19,041 nucleotides of DNA from Beroe ovata. Taxonomy: Eukaryota > Ctenophora > Nuda > Beroida > Beroidae. The position numbers and the translations under genes were made by a program. The notes beneath the pieces are model-generated. The model was not told the origin of the DNA. It searched no databases and saw only the letters and a list, made by a program, of their open reading frames with translations. This document shows positions 7,825 to 18,300 of the stretch, one piece after another. The number at the start of each line of letters is the position of its first letter. Position 1 is the stretch's first letter. The DNA is taken from NCBI GenBank assembly GCA_946803715.1, contig CAMPET010000065.1, positions 299,203 to 318,243 of the forward strand, read 5' to 3'.

Positions 7825-10800
7825 AATATGAGAACAAGAAACTAAGTCGTCTCATTGAGTATGAAAAAGAGCAACAATCAGGTTATTAGTTTTATCTACA
7901 TTAATTGGTTTGGAAGGTATTATGTGGCCTGTCACAGAAAAATAACTTAGTAGAAAACTACCTTGCAACGAGAGGATTTTTCCATTCACACATTAAGGCA
8001 GTGGATACCCCAACAATTTGATATGCTAAATTTGCCATGTACAATTAGGTATGGAGATAAAATAGAATATTGTTTTTTCTTAACTATTGTTTTCCTAGAA
8101 GAGATGAAAAGACTCTTACTAGCATTTGTTTACTCCGCAGCATTGCAAGCACAGATAGATAATGTGCAAAAACAAATAGAAGATACAGAGAAGCATAATT
8201 TGTTGCTGAGTAGAGAAGTTCAAGATGTAGAGAGACAGGTTGTTGCTAACCAGTCTATAATTGTAACGTGAGTTATAACCTTCCTATACCATAGATACCA
8301 TATCATCAGAATTACATACCTACAGTTATACCATCATTACTGATGAAACTTTTAGTAACCTTTTAATTGATGGATTTAACAGGTTGTCTAGAGCAAACAA
8401 GATGTCTCATCAACATGTAAGTGAAACACACAAGAAATTGTCAAGGTTAGAAGAGAGTGGGAGGAAGCGAGCACAGAAATACGAAGAAGCTCTGCAGCAG
8501 TACATGGAAACCTGGTCAAAACACCAGCAGATCTATTGCTCCCTCCCTGGTGTTCCACAAGTGATGCTCTTGGAAGATGAAGTTGATAAGCTCCAAACTA
8601 GGGGTCAGTTTGAAATATCCAGTGGTTTGAATTATGATACAATCACTACAATTGGAACTACCGCGATGGTTAATTGCTACCACGTCAGACCCAACTAACA
8701 TGGAATTATTTTAGTTAGGGATTTAAAAAGTCAGATTGATGATGCCAGAGCCAGGCAAGGTATATCTTGTTTTCATGACTTTGTTTATGATAGAAATGCG
8801 GGTCGTACAGATCCTAGAGATAATGCAAATTCCGCCCCAGAACAAGATGACCGGGGTAAAGATACAGATCACGAAGATCTCTCACAGAAAATGGTTAAGA
8901 CAATTGAACAATAGATTTGATGACACATCCTTTACTCACAAATCGTGGTTATCAACTATACTCACCCCAGGAGGACGTTGATCTGACGGACAGCACGACG
9001 CCAGCAGGTAGCAGATGACAGTTCTGAAGTGTTATACGTCAATCTAAATTGATATGGATCAATGTAATCCGTTTTTCCACAATTAGAAGAAGAAGAAATG
9101 GAGGTTGAAAAGATCGCAGACGATGTATCCAGAGGAGAGAACGTTTCAACAGAGACAAGTGTAGCAGATGCTGGTGATGACATGCTTGAGGTTTTGAATG
9201 TTCCAGTTGGAATGTTTGTGACCTCATCATCAGTAATGGGCCGAGATGAGATCGTTACGACAGAAAACGTTATGGATCCCGAGGTTTTCATTAACATTGA
9301 TTGAATGCGGGACAAGAGAAATTAGGTATATAACAAGTTTCTACTACATCACGGTTACACTTGCAGGGAGAATCCAACCTTTCCTCCTCGACACCTCAAG
9401 TGGCAAATATGCCACCTGCGTCACCATTCAGTACAATTTCTCCTGTTCTGCCAGTATCAACTAATATAGAGACAGAGCCTGGGAAATCCTGCAGCGACAT
9501 CAGCGACATCAGCACCAACAAAAACAGTGTTGTTATCACGTCGGACAACATTGATGACAGTTCTGCTTCTCCAAGCATCGCCTTGCAAACCTATCCACCT
9601 AGTACTCCTAGTACCTCAATCTCTGGGGTCGTCAGTTCAGCGTCAGTCACACGCCGCCCACCAAACCTCCTCCCTCCTAAGATACCAACCACAAAACTAG
9701 CCATTCCAAAACTAGCCACTCCAAAACTAGCCATTCCAAAACTAGCTACACCAAAACTAGCCACACCAAAACTAGCCACACCGATAAGACCCACTAGTCG
9801 AGTTACACCACCAGCATCTCCAAAAATCAACTTCCCCAAACTCGGCCGCGTCACTCCTAGACCTGCTTCCACTCTCGTCAAACAATCGACAAGACCTACC
9901 ACGGTCAAACCTCCACCATCGCCCAAGTTGAGCATAGCAACTCCCACCAAAATAGCTATCAGCACACCAAGACCAGCACCCAAGTTCCAAATGATCCAAA
10001 CGCCGAGAGCACAGCTCCTCACCAAACCTAAATCAACACAACCAGAACCTCCAAATACAGCGTCTTCTCACGGTTTTATCACTCCGAACATGGCAGCCAG
10101 GAATTCACCAAGTTCAGTGGTGGATAGTTCTCCTCATTTCACTAAGGGTAAGGAGTTTCTATCATTAATCGATAAACAGTCTCTATTATGTGTGATGTTG
10201 ATTAGAATCCTACCCAGGCAAGGAAGATGTGGTATCGACACCAATGGACACTGATAATATGGCCAGAGCGAATACCAGTGTTTACAGTACCCCTTCATTT
10301 GTTAGTATTCCTGTCATGCAGAAACCTGAGCATATCTTCAGATTCAAAGCAGTAAATCTGTTGTACTTCAGCTGGGCGATGAACCGAGCTATGGCAAAGA
10401 ACAAGACACGAGCTTCGCATTCGATCAGGTTATCTTCAAAATTCAAATACCAATTGAATTTCAACCATATGTGACATTGTGGCAATTTCTGACCTCCGTT
10501 CGTTTTTCATGTAACGCGCGAGTGTCTTAAGTTGGTTCAAACGACGATTTTTCAGCAACTACCGCAACATAAACTAGCGCGCGTCTGCATTCCTTTACGA
10601 TGCGCGCTCTGCGCGGAATAAGTAGTACGGCAAACCACAGTAAACTTTGTAAATGGTACATTCATAAAACGCTTATTCCAGAGATTTATCAGATAAATTT
10701 TGCCTTATCAGTTTTCTACACCTAAAGTTGGACAGACTGTGTTCGGGGAAGGGGAATCGTCCAATGGCGAACAGTTCAACTTCGGATTTGAAGAGGAAGA

Positions 10801-10981
10801 ATCTGGAAGCTCGTCTCCGTTCGGTATGTTCGGCAGCGGTGGATCATTCTCCGGTGATGCCTCCAACTTTGGAGGGGACTCAGGTTTTGGGGGCGAGTCT
10901 TCGGGATTTTCCTTCAATTTTGGAGGGGGTGGCGATGAATCTCCTGCTAGTGACAATAATTGCAATGCACTCTTTGGGTGA
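7825..10981 (+). CDS. Coiled-coil protein with S/T-P-rich middle and FG tail; possible SIX6OS1 homologue (5' end missing)
   Basis: Eleven exons join in phase: 7825-7881, 8141-8267, 8383-8603, 8715-8759, 8794-8855, 8971-9007, 9087-9283, 9367-10147, 10218-10300, 10372-10428, 10712-10981. They give about 644 residues. The first ~190 residues are charged coiled coil (LQAQIDNVQKQIEDTEKH; RKRAQKYEEALQQYMETW; LLEDEVDKLQTRV). An acidic EEEMEVE segment follows, then a long disordered region with many TP/SP sites and six KLA(I/T)P repeats. The last ~90 residues are Gly/Ser/acidic with at least eight FG dipeptides. The spacing YEEALQQY...DEVDKLQTRV resembles the N-terminal region of SIX6OS1 (C14orf39), a synaptonemal-complex central-element protein. 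An FG-nucleoporin-like or unrelated coiled-coil protein is also possible. The ends of the seventh and ninth exons are the least certain boundaries. Confidence 0.7.
9694..9783 (+). repeat. 15-bp coding tandem repeat (KLATP x6)
   Basis: Six in-frame 15-base units encode KLAIP, KLATP, KLAIP and then KLATP three times. They lie inside the S/T-P-rich part of the coiled-coil gene. Confidence 0.9.
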
Positions 10982-11046
10982 AGTGAGATTTGTCCAAATT
11001 GTCCACATTGTTTAAAAAACAGTTTTGATGACAATTTTCACGTTGA

Positions 11047-11052
11047 ATTAAA
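11047..11052 (+). terminator. Poly(A) signal ATTAAA
   Basis: ATTAAA lies 66 bases after the TGA of the coiled-coil gene and 166 bases before the next start codon. It is the only nearby candidate. Confidence 0.45.
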
Positions 11053-11217
11053 ACGGTGTTGCATGTATATTTCATGGTTGATATATTATTGTGTCCACGT
11101 AGAAACCAATTTCAGTCCTATTTGATTGAGATAGAGACACATCAGCCCTTTTTTCAGATGTTATATCGAGTAACCGATACCACTCTGCATATTTTGCTAA
11201 CCCTCCCCTCATGTAGC

Positions 11218-13447
11218 ATGTATCTTCTGCTTGTACTCTTATCCCTGCTTTCGTTGTCACACTCGCAAAGATGCAAATTCACTGTTACCCCAACAGAGGT
11301 TTTCTCGTAAGTAAAATAGTCGATATTATCCGGAATAAAAACAGTCCAAAATATGACATGTTTCGGGGAAAATTTCTAAACTCCTAACAACCCCCATTTC
11401 TAGGAGTTCAAGCTCGATACTGATCGGTTCTACATGCAGTGACTGTGACATTATCCTCAAGAAATGCTTCCCTTCGGTAGAGATCAGGCAAGTTTCAAGA
11501 TCATAACAACATGGTCAAACCATGTTATTTCTGATTACCCTCATCCAGTTTTTTTGCTCTTCCCCGACACAGAGGCGGACAAATATCAAGAAGTAGGAAA
11601 AACAGGATAAGCGCGAGTGATGCGAAGAAAACCATATATACAAGTTCCTGACTGCCCTTCATGTCCATTGCTTTCCGTCCCACGATCTTTTCACTGATGA
11701 TGTCCGAATCTATTCCACGATCGTTGTTCGTATGGTCCACATCTGGCAGCAATGCCCTGTTCTCTCCCGTAGCTGCTCCCATGTTATATATGCAACACAA
11801 ACACCAAATACACGGCGGGGCGTGTGAATCACATCATGGGATACATCTGTGTGCCCCCAATACAGCGAAACATCAAACAACGGCTGTTTCGTGTGGGAAG
11901 GGTGTATAACATAATATTGCACTGAAACGAGCTGAGGAGGCGATGAGGTAGAGACTTGAGAGCGCCATGTGATGATTAATATTCACGCCATGACTGCTCA
12001 TCATAGACCCTAATATTCGGCTGCATCATGTTCATGCCTGTCTTGACATTGACCTCCCCCGTCTGTCACTTTGAGGAGTTGTTGTGTCTCGGCAACACGG
12101 GGGAAACAGTGAGACACACGAGAATAGGATCATCAGGAAAATGCAGCCCGCGAAGAGTAGAATCTCGAGTGTCTCGACATTTGATTTAGTACTTGAATCT
12201 TCTGGTGGTAACAACTCTTCTCCTTCCATCTGCTCTAAACGCACAAGTGGTTGGAAATGGTTATAAAAAGGGTGTCAAAAGTCAGGTCAGGAATGTAATG
12301 TGCAATCATAGATAAAACTTCCGGCTATTATTTGGAGTTTCCAAACGGAACGATCAATGTCCAAAATGAATTTTCTGGGCATCAATCTAGCCAAAATTAC
12401 AAGCAAAAGATGAATATTATGGCATCGACTCGTGGAGTTGGACGGTAGATAAAGCGAATATATACGTTGAAAAAAGAGCCGGATCGAATTAGTGGCGTCC
12501 CATGCATAGGGGATGGAATTTATTGTCTCGCGGAAACCACGCAATGATCACGAGCGGAATGTACACTAACCTAGTAGCCCGTGTGTGACAACAATTGAAA
12601 CTGGGTGTAGCTGGGTGACGATGTAGCCGTCTACCTCATGGTAACGGCCCTAATTGAGTGATGTGTAATTCTGTTGTTATGCGGTGATGATTGCACCTAT
12701 AATACTACGGGGTTCCGAAACTATTTACTGCTAGCTTACATGGAAATGAAATTAATACCTACTTTAAATTTCGCCATGACACACAAATCCCGCAGTGTAC
12801 TGGGAGCACGGAGTGTAGAGGGATTTGTCGACTGGACAGAAGCCGATACCGATACCTGTCAGACTCTGGGAGAGCTGAACATGACAGCTATCCTCCCTGT
12901 CACTGAACACCGCATCCTCGTGTCGGTGCTGCCACAGTCGTGTTCCCCAGACTTCGATCCCCTTCACGTCCCCATCAACCCCCTCATTTTCACAGTATGT
13001 GTCGCAGAGAATCTCCACTGAGTATGATACATTGTATTATCATCATGACTATAACAGTATAACATTTCATCACTATCATTTACCATTTTCACAGACGATA
13101 ACGGACGAGTCATCGCCACTCTCCTCCGTGGATTATGATGCTGCCTTTGCCTCATCACTTTCACAGCCAGGGTCCTCACTCAGTCTCTCTTACGATTCGA
13201 CCAGTGACAAGTTCCTCTTCTCCCATCCCTCCCTCTCTGCCCTACTCGACTTGGGCGACATACCAGATTCCAGCTGCACTGTGGTGAGTGACCTCCCACA
13301 TTTGCACATTTCTCAGCGTTAACCCGTGTGCACGTGCGTATTCTATACAGGCGAGAGAAAGACGCGCAACTGCTTTTCTCTCTGGCCCCGTTAACACCAC
13401 TGGGTGCAATTACATTTCACTGTTTGCACAATTCATGTATCGGCAAG
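11218..13447 (+). CDS. N-terminal exons 1-5 of the CatSper-subunit-like gene
   Basis: Exons are 11218-11306, 11404-11487, 12796-12994, 13095-13283 and 13358-13447, in phases that match at every junction. The protein starts with a signal peptide (MYLLLVLLSLLSLSHSQ), then RCKFTVTPTEVF and a short cysteine-bearing segment (CSDCDIILKKC). Beta-rich extracellular sequence with scattered cysteines follows. Exon 2 ends at a GC donor (ATCAG|GCAAGT), whose phase 2 is what exon 3 requires. Exon 5 must begin after GCGAGAG at 13358 (not 13351) to keep phase with both neighbours. It then joins exon 6 at 15386 in phase 0, which is why I treat both halves as one gene. The N-terminal half alone would not identify a family. 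Two antisense genes lie in intron 2 and one in intron 5. Confidence 0.65.
11488..11489 (+). other. GC splice donor of intron 2
   Basis: AG|GCAAGT matches the consensus for GC-AG introns. The phase it creates (2) fits exon 3 at 12796, while the competing GT at 11477 does not fit. Confidence 0.6.
11525..11782 (-). CDS. Small single-pass membrane protein A, nested antisense
   Basis: An 85-residue frame from ATG 11782. The N-terminal half is polar and acidic. One hydrophobic helix runs at about residues 47-67 (VYMVFFASLALILFFLLL), followed by the juxtamembrane motif CPPLCRGR and a short basic-acidic tail. No signal peptide is seen, so a type III or tail-oriented single-pass topology is likely. 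It lies wholly inside intron 2 of the plus-strand CatSper-like gene. Its neighbour at 12032-12229 shares the FA...PPxCR layout and an N-terminal LLP, suggesting an old tandem duplication. The family was not recognised. Confidence 0.5.
   Translation of the reverse strand: MGAATGENRALLPDVDHTNNDRGIDSDIISEKIVGRKAMDMKGSQELVYMVFFASLALILFFLLLDICPPLCRGRAKKLDEGNQK
12032..12229 (-). CDS. Small single-pass membrane protein B, nested antisense
   Basis: A 65-residue frame from ATG 12229: acidic start MEGEELLPPED, one hydrophobic helix at about residues 20-42 (ILLFAGCIFLMILFSCVSLF), then PPCCR and a basic Ser/Arg tail (SDRRGRSMSRQA). It is about 250 bases upstream of protein A on the same strand and in the same host intron. 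The helix-to-PPxCR spacing agrees with protein A to within one residue. The family was not recognised. A noncoding interpretation cannot be excluded for such a short frame. Confidence 0.45.
   Translation of the reverse strand: MEGEELLPPEDSSTKSNVETLEILLFAGCIFLMILFSCVSLFPPCCRDTTTPQSDRRGRSMSRQA
12230..12795. other. Remainder of host intron 2
   Basis: No exon or repeat recognised. It presumably holds promoter sequence for the nested minus-strand genes. Confidence 0.4.
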
Positions 13448-13729
13448 GTAGTTCACAATTCGCATTTTGATGGGAACCTTCGACAAATGAAAAACTTATT
13501 TTGGACATAATTCGGTGATATTTGAGTATCCTGATAAATATAATGCTATTCTGAATGAATATAATTAAATGCTAATTAAGATATTGGATTGAAATAATCT
13601 CGAAAATATCAAATCACTATTGCAATTTCTATTAAAATCAGTACTGCAATTACATGATCCCATCACAAAAAGATGGAGCTATAAACAGATAAAAAATCAG
13701 CAAAACAATTACAGTCTGTATGTGTGAGT

Positions 13730-14705
13730 TCAGGGCATCAGGGGGACCATGACGAAGTCTGACGCTGGCATGTAGAATGCCGGGTGAGAAGCAGGGTAGC
13801 TTACTGGATACTGTGGGAAGGCAGGGTGGGAGGAGGTGGAGTAGGTTGGTCCATGCGGGACGTAGGAAAAGTATGCTGTGTTGGCAGGGTTCCAGGAAGA
13901 GGGGAATCCTGCACCCGGGGGGAAGGTAGCTGGTCCAGAGGGGGCAAACACAGCGGGGATCTGAAAATATGGGGTGTGAGTACTGCTTGAATTGAATGCC
14001 AATTATAAATGCCAATTGTCAATGTGTAATGAGAAGATCACAGTGCCAATGTGTCGCGATAACAAACCTGAGGCGGGTTGATCCCACCACACTGGCAGCA
14101 CATCTCCGGTCCTCCTGAACTGCTGCTGTCCGTACCGTCCATCTCAGCGTCAGAGTCGAACCAGTCACCACACGAAGCAACCTCCACTGTGAGCCCTCTG
14201 CTCGAACTCTGGGGGGAGAAATCAGTGTGTTATTTGGTAGCAGTAATGGTTCATTTGAAATCATTCATTAACGAGAATGTGGGTCACTTATAGTGAACTG
14301 TGTTTACCTCACTGACATAACGTTTCCGGAATGCCCGCTTGAAGACGATCGTCTGTCCCTTCCTCAAGCGGAACAGGTTCTTCGTGATGAGATCCCGTGC
14401 CTGCATCTCCCCTGCCTCGTCGTTGCTCATGTCAACGAAACCGAACCCCTTCGAAACTCCCTGCCGATCCCTCATCAGCTTCACGTCCACTGAAAATAAT
14501 GTGATTGTTAGAGAAATTAATATTATGATAAATTTGGAGCAAACTAGAGAGTAGAGATTCGGGAAAAGGGGAGAGCAGAGTGAGAATCACGTGATTTCCT
14601 ACCTGGACTGTAACCGAGATCCTTGAGAAAAGAGTAAATCTGATCCTCCGTTACATCAGTAGTCAGATTTCCAACAAACACACGGTCCTTGTAGATCACA
14701 GACAT
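13730..14705 (-). CDS. Boule/DAZ-like RNA-binding protein, four exons
   Basis: Exons on the minus strand are 14705-14603, 14489-14308, 14208-14068 and 13960-13730, all phase-consistent, giving 218 residues. Residues 8 to about 92 form one RRM with RNP2 VFVGNL (9-14) and RNP1 KGFGFVDM (48-55). The RRM closes with GQTIVFKRAFRKR, which recalls the LNIGPAIRKQ ending typical of Boule/DAZL. The middle exon is Ser/Asp-rich with a small cysteine patch (CCQCGG). The last exon is rich in Pro, Tyr, Phe and Ser (FPQYPVSYPASHPAF), as expected for the C-terminal region of a Boule-type protein. Such proteins bind mRNA 3' regions and promote translation in meiotic germ cells. The RRM is certain; the Boule assignment is probable, and another germline RRM family is the alternative. 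The gene sits inside intron 5 of the plus-strand CatSper-like gene. Confidence 0.75.
14587..14594. promoter_or_regulatory. Intronic TCACGTGA box
   Basis: An isolated exact copy of the octamer found five times upstream lies in the first intron of the Boule-like gene. Confidence 0.4.
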
Positions 14706-15048
14706 TGCTATCGAAACTGGGAAAAATCGTTAAAGTCACAAAGATGTAAAATGGAATAGGTAGCAGTGGGCGGAAAGAACTCGTAATTCGGTATCAACCG
14801 CAGTGTGAAAACTCGAACAAAGGTGACAAACTATCAAAAAGAATCTAAAGTGGGCAGATAATTAGTTTGTGGTCAGAGAGGTCAGAGAGAACGAAATGAT
14901 GCAAAAATGGAAGGAAAAAAAGGAGAAAATATAATTTGCAAGGAAGGGAATAACGAACGACGGTTATCGGTGAGGTTTGTGTGGAAGGCAGACAGTGGAA
15001 GAGAAATGGAACACACAATTTGATGGTGTTGCTCCCGCTGATGGGTTC

Positions 15049-15062
15049 ATTTATACTTCCGG
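15049..15062 (-). promoter_or_regulatory. TATA box (and adjoining CCGGAAGT) of the Boule-like gene
   Basis: On the minus strand CCGGAAG runs straight into TATAAAT (15055-15049), about 345 bases upstream of the start codon. CCGGAAGT is the core ETS-type site. A start site about 30 bases downstream, near 15020, would give a 5' leader of roughly 315 bases. The position fits a core promoter just below the E-box cluster. Confidence 0.5.
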
Positions 15063-15080
15063 GCATCGCGCGTGAATTAG

Positions 15081-15240
15081 GTCACGTGACCGCGTAATAC
15101 AGCTATAAGAGTCACGTGACTAGCAAGCACAGCGGACGCGGGTTCATGTCACATGACCTGGCTGTGGTCATGTGACTGCTTGCTGTTTGGTCACGTGAAC
15201 TGTCTCTTGTCACGTGACTGCTTGTTGTTCGGTCACGTGA
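15081..15240. promoter_or_regulatory. Cluster of seven E-box palindromes (CLEAR/M-box type)
   Basis: TCACGTGA occurs exactly at 15082-15089, 15112-15119, 15191-15198, 15210-15217 and 15233-15240. One-base variants TCACATGA (15149-15156) and TCATGTGA (15168-15175) lie between. Three copies extend to the full palindrome GTCACGTGAC. These are consensus sites for bHLH-ZIP factors of the MITF/TFE, USF and MYC groups. The cluster begins 26 bases upstream of the minus-strand TATA element. Confidence 0.75.
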
Positions 15241-15385
15241 ATTGGAGATAGCGTCGACATGCACCCTGGGCTCTGATTGGGTCACCGTACAATTTTATCC
15301 CTGTATAGTACCAATGTATAATCAGAACAGTATCTGGATACTATACTAAGTATAGACATGATCTCGATTAATAAAAACAATTCAG

Positions 15386-18300
15386 GTATCTGGCGAAACT
15401 CCCAAGCTACACGAGTTGGCACCAGGCTGTCTAGTCCTCCACAAACAAGGCTCTCTCACACTGGTGGAAGGCACCAACAGGACTACGATAGACACCGATG
15501 TGTGTTTTTCCCATGTATCTGTGAGTGCAGACCTGTTCGATAGGAAACTGTACGCAGTGTCACGTCAAGAAACAGCTGGTTCTCTCACACATAACGTGCT
15601 CTACAGGTTTGTGTTAGAGATGGATCAAACTTACCGCGATTTAAGTCCAGCGACATGTCGAACTTAGGCGAATTTATTTATAAGAAAGCACCTTGAACTG
15701 TGAAATACCCACTTCATTATCAGGGTCATTCCGGCGTCTTCAGAGGTAACCAAGCTTCTGGACAAAGATGACATAACTGTCAGAGCATCGAACAGCTACA
15801 CATGTATAGGTAAAATGAATTTGATTTCTCGTCCGATATCTAGAATCCATCACCCACACGTATCATCACCACCTGGATCCACAGGCAGCTCACTGGACAG
15901 CGTATCCCACTCGAAACTCCTATATCTGGACGTTTTGAGTGTAGCTGGACAGGAACTGGTTATATACCAGCTAGAGAGGTCCTCAACCACCAGCTACCAC
16001 TCTCTTCTCCGACACACGGGCACGTGCAACAAGTTCCCTGCCACCGTGCAGACCGTTTCCACGACAACGCCGCTCAGTGATGTGCCGGCCAGTGGTGGCA
16101 CCTCTCTGGAGGTAACCAGGTTGTATCCGATAGCCGTGTCCTCGCCACATGTCCTAGCCGTGGGAAGTGTTGTGCTCTACTCGCCCTGTTTGGGATGTTA
16201 CTGGTACCTCCTGCCTGTGCCTCACAGCTCCACCCAGGATTATGTTATTGCAACGGACAACGCAGGTACAACGCAAACACGTGCAGGACAAAATGGAACG
16301 CGCATATGAATGCAGCAATTATATTCCTCTCCTAGAGCAGCACTCATACAGCAACCTCGTGCAACCCCCTCTCTCTCATCCATAAACACAGCAAAATTTC
16401 AGGGAGGTACGCTATCCAGGTGTCTAACTCTCTTTACTACGGTCACTACGGTGAGATTGTCAAACTGTCCGAGTACTACCTCCTCAACTCGTACTCCCCC
16501 GCTGACGTCATCAAGATGAAACACAACTCGGAAATCGTGCTGACGTCATTCCACGACGAGTCCGGGAAAGTGGGACAGAGTGATGTGGTTGTGGATTTAC
16601 AGGATATCGACCACTCCATAGAGGATAGGAAGTTAGCAGAGCGGGTTATTGATGGTGAGAGAATTGTTGCTTACCACTCATCTAGCCACCAACTAATAAC
16701 TATAGTAGTAGTAACTATATATAGTACCAACTATAATAGTTAGGGGTGCTGGTCATCTAGTACCTACTTGCTGACTTAGGCGCAGCCCTGTGGCGAGAGG
16801 TTAAGGTTACTCACGGGAATAACTCCCTTCAATCATTTATCAACCACTGAGATCATAGCCAATTCTGACCAAAACTCGGAAACTATCATGTATGGATGCC
16901 ACGGAGCTAACTGATTACTGTTCCATCTCGTCAGGTATTGCTGGGAAGAAGCTGTCAGTGAGTGTTTGTAGTGACGACTCTCCGCACTTTACTCGACAGT
17001 CGAGTTTAGCGTACAGCCAAGCATACAGACAACAGGTATGATCATATTCTGTGAGGTTCAGTGTAGTAAATTGCTAGCAATCAGGGATCACTTAACTCAC
17101 GGATTACTAAGTTTTTTCTATTGCCGAAAAGAGAAGTAGGTATAGTCATCACATACCCGTCACTAAGAACTGATCCCAGGAGGAGTGCAACTCCAATATC
17201 CTACCTGGCCGAGCCTATCTCGAGCTGGGGGAAGTCTACAGACTACGGGTGGACTTCTCTCCCTTTTCACCGGCCTCTTCTGATATGGGTAATGACACGA
17301 TAATCATGCTGTACTCTGTGAAAATCATGGAATATTGCTGTGCTCCGCGACCTACCTTGTGGGCTCTTTACTCAGTTACTAAAAGTGCTTTACTCAGTAT
17401 TTTGTGTTATCAATTGACGAATATGTGTCCAGATTTCACGAATCACTCGAGAGAGGGTTATACATAAGCAGCCCATCCTCTCACTTTACCACCGATCTCA
17501 CTGTTATCACTAACAACACTGTTATCAGTGTTACCACTAACAACACTGCTACCTACCACCAATATCGCTGTTATCACTTATAACACTGCTATCACCAACA
17601 GTGTTACCAGTAACATCACTTTTATCACTAACATCACTGTTATCACTAACATCACTGTTCTCCATAACACTGATTTCATTGTTATTTTTCAGAGTACCTA
17701 ATACGGGAGGCGGAGGTTAACATGAACGTTTGGAATGGTTCACTCTTAGAGGTGGAGATTAGCAAGGATATCGATTACCGCCATCTCAAAGTGTCCTATG
17801 AGATATTACTGTCTGATATTGGACAGGCAATCAGGGCTCAACCAGGTACACAATTTCGGATCGTGAGCCTGTCGGACAGCATGGAACTTTGAATTGAATT
17901 TGAGAAAATGATTGACTGATCTATTGTGTGGTGAATGCTGTTATCAGTAATTATTTTATTATCAGGTGAAAGTTTGACTCCAGTCAGCATATCGGTAATG
18001 CCGAATCAGCTAGAGCCACTCCCAGCTTTCCACGTCTTGCTTGGTTGTAAGCCAGGTAACCGTGTATTCGCATTCTTAGTCTGTTAGTAAGGGTGAAGTT
18101 CTTGAAAATTTCCACCAGATTCAGAAGATCCTATTTACCGACGGGGCCCCCTGCTCCCTGCCTATGTGCCTGTTTACTGACGATCTTATCAGCACTTCCC
18201 AACTTTATCAGGACTTCCCGGAATAGACAATCACTAATATGTCCATAGTGCAATTCCATGTCCACCCCCCCCCTCCCCAGGACAGAGAGTATCGCTGAGT

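Noticed and set aside
10352-10371. A 20-base intron (GTAAAT...TTCAG) in the coiled-coil gene
   Set aside because: Too short for normal animal splicing. A GTTAGT donor at 10301 in the same phase gives a 71-base intron instead.
12262-12270. TATAAAAAG on the plus strand
   Set aside because: Wrong orientation for the nested minus-strand genes and no plus-strand start nearby.
12287-12544. 85-residue minus-strand frame
   Set aside because: No ATG start, no recognisable domain, mixed composition; likely chance.
13351-13357. Exon 5 starting right after CTATACAG
   Set aside because: That start ends out of phase with exon 6. Starting at 13358 keeps phase on both sides.
15358-15543. ATG at 15358 as the start of a separate downstream gene
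   Set aside because: It is out of frame with the coding reading of exon 15386-15606.
17121-17303. Alternative frame over 17121-17303
   Set aside because: The frame beginning at 17180 (EECNSN...) fits the phases of both neighbouring exons, while this one does not.
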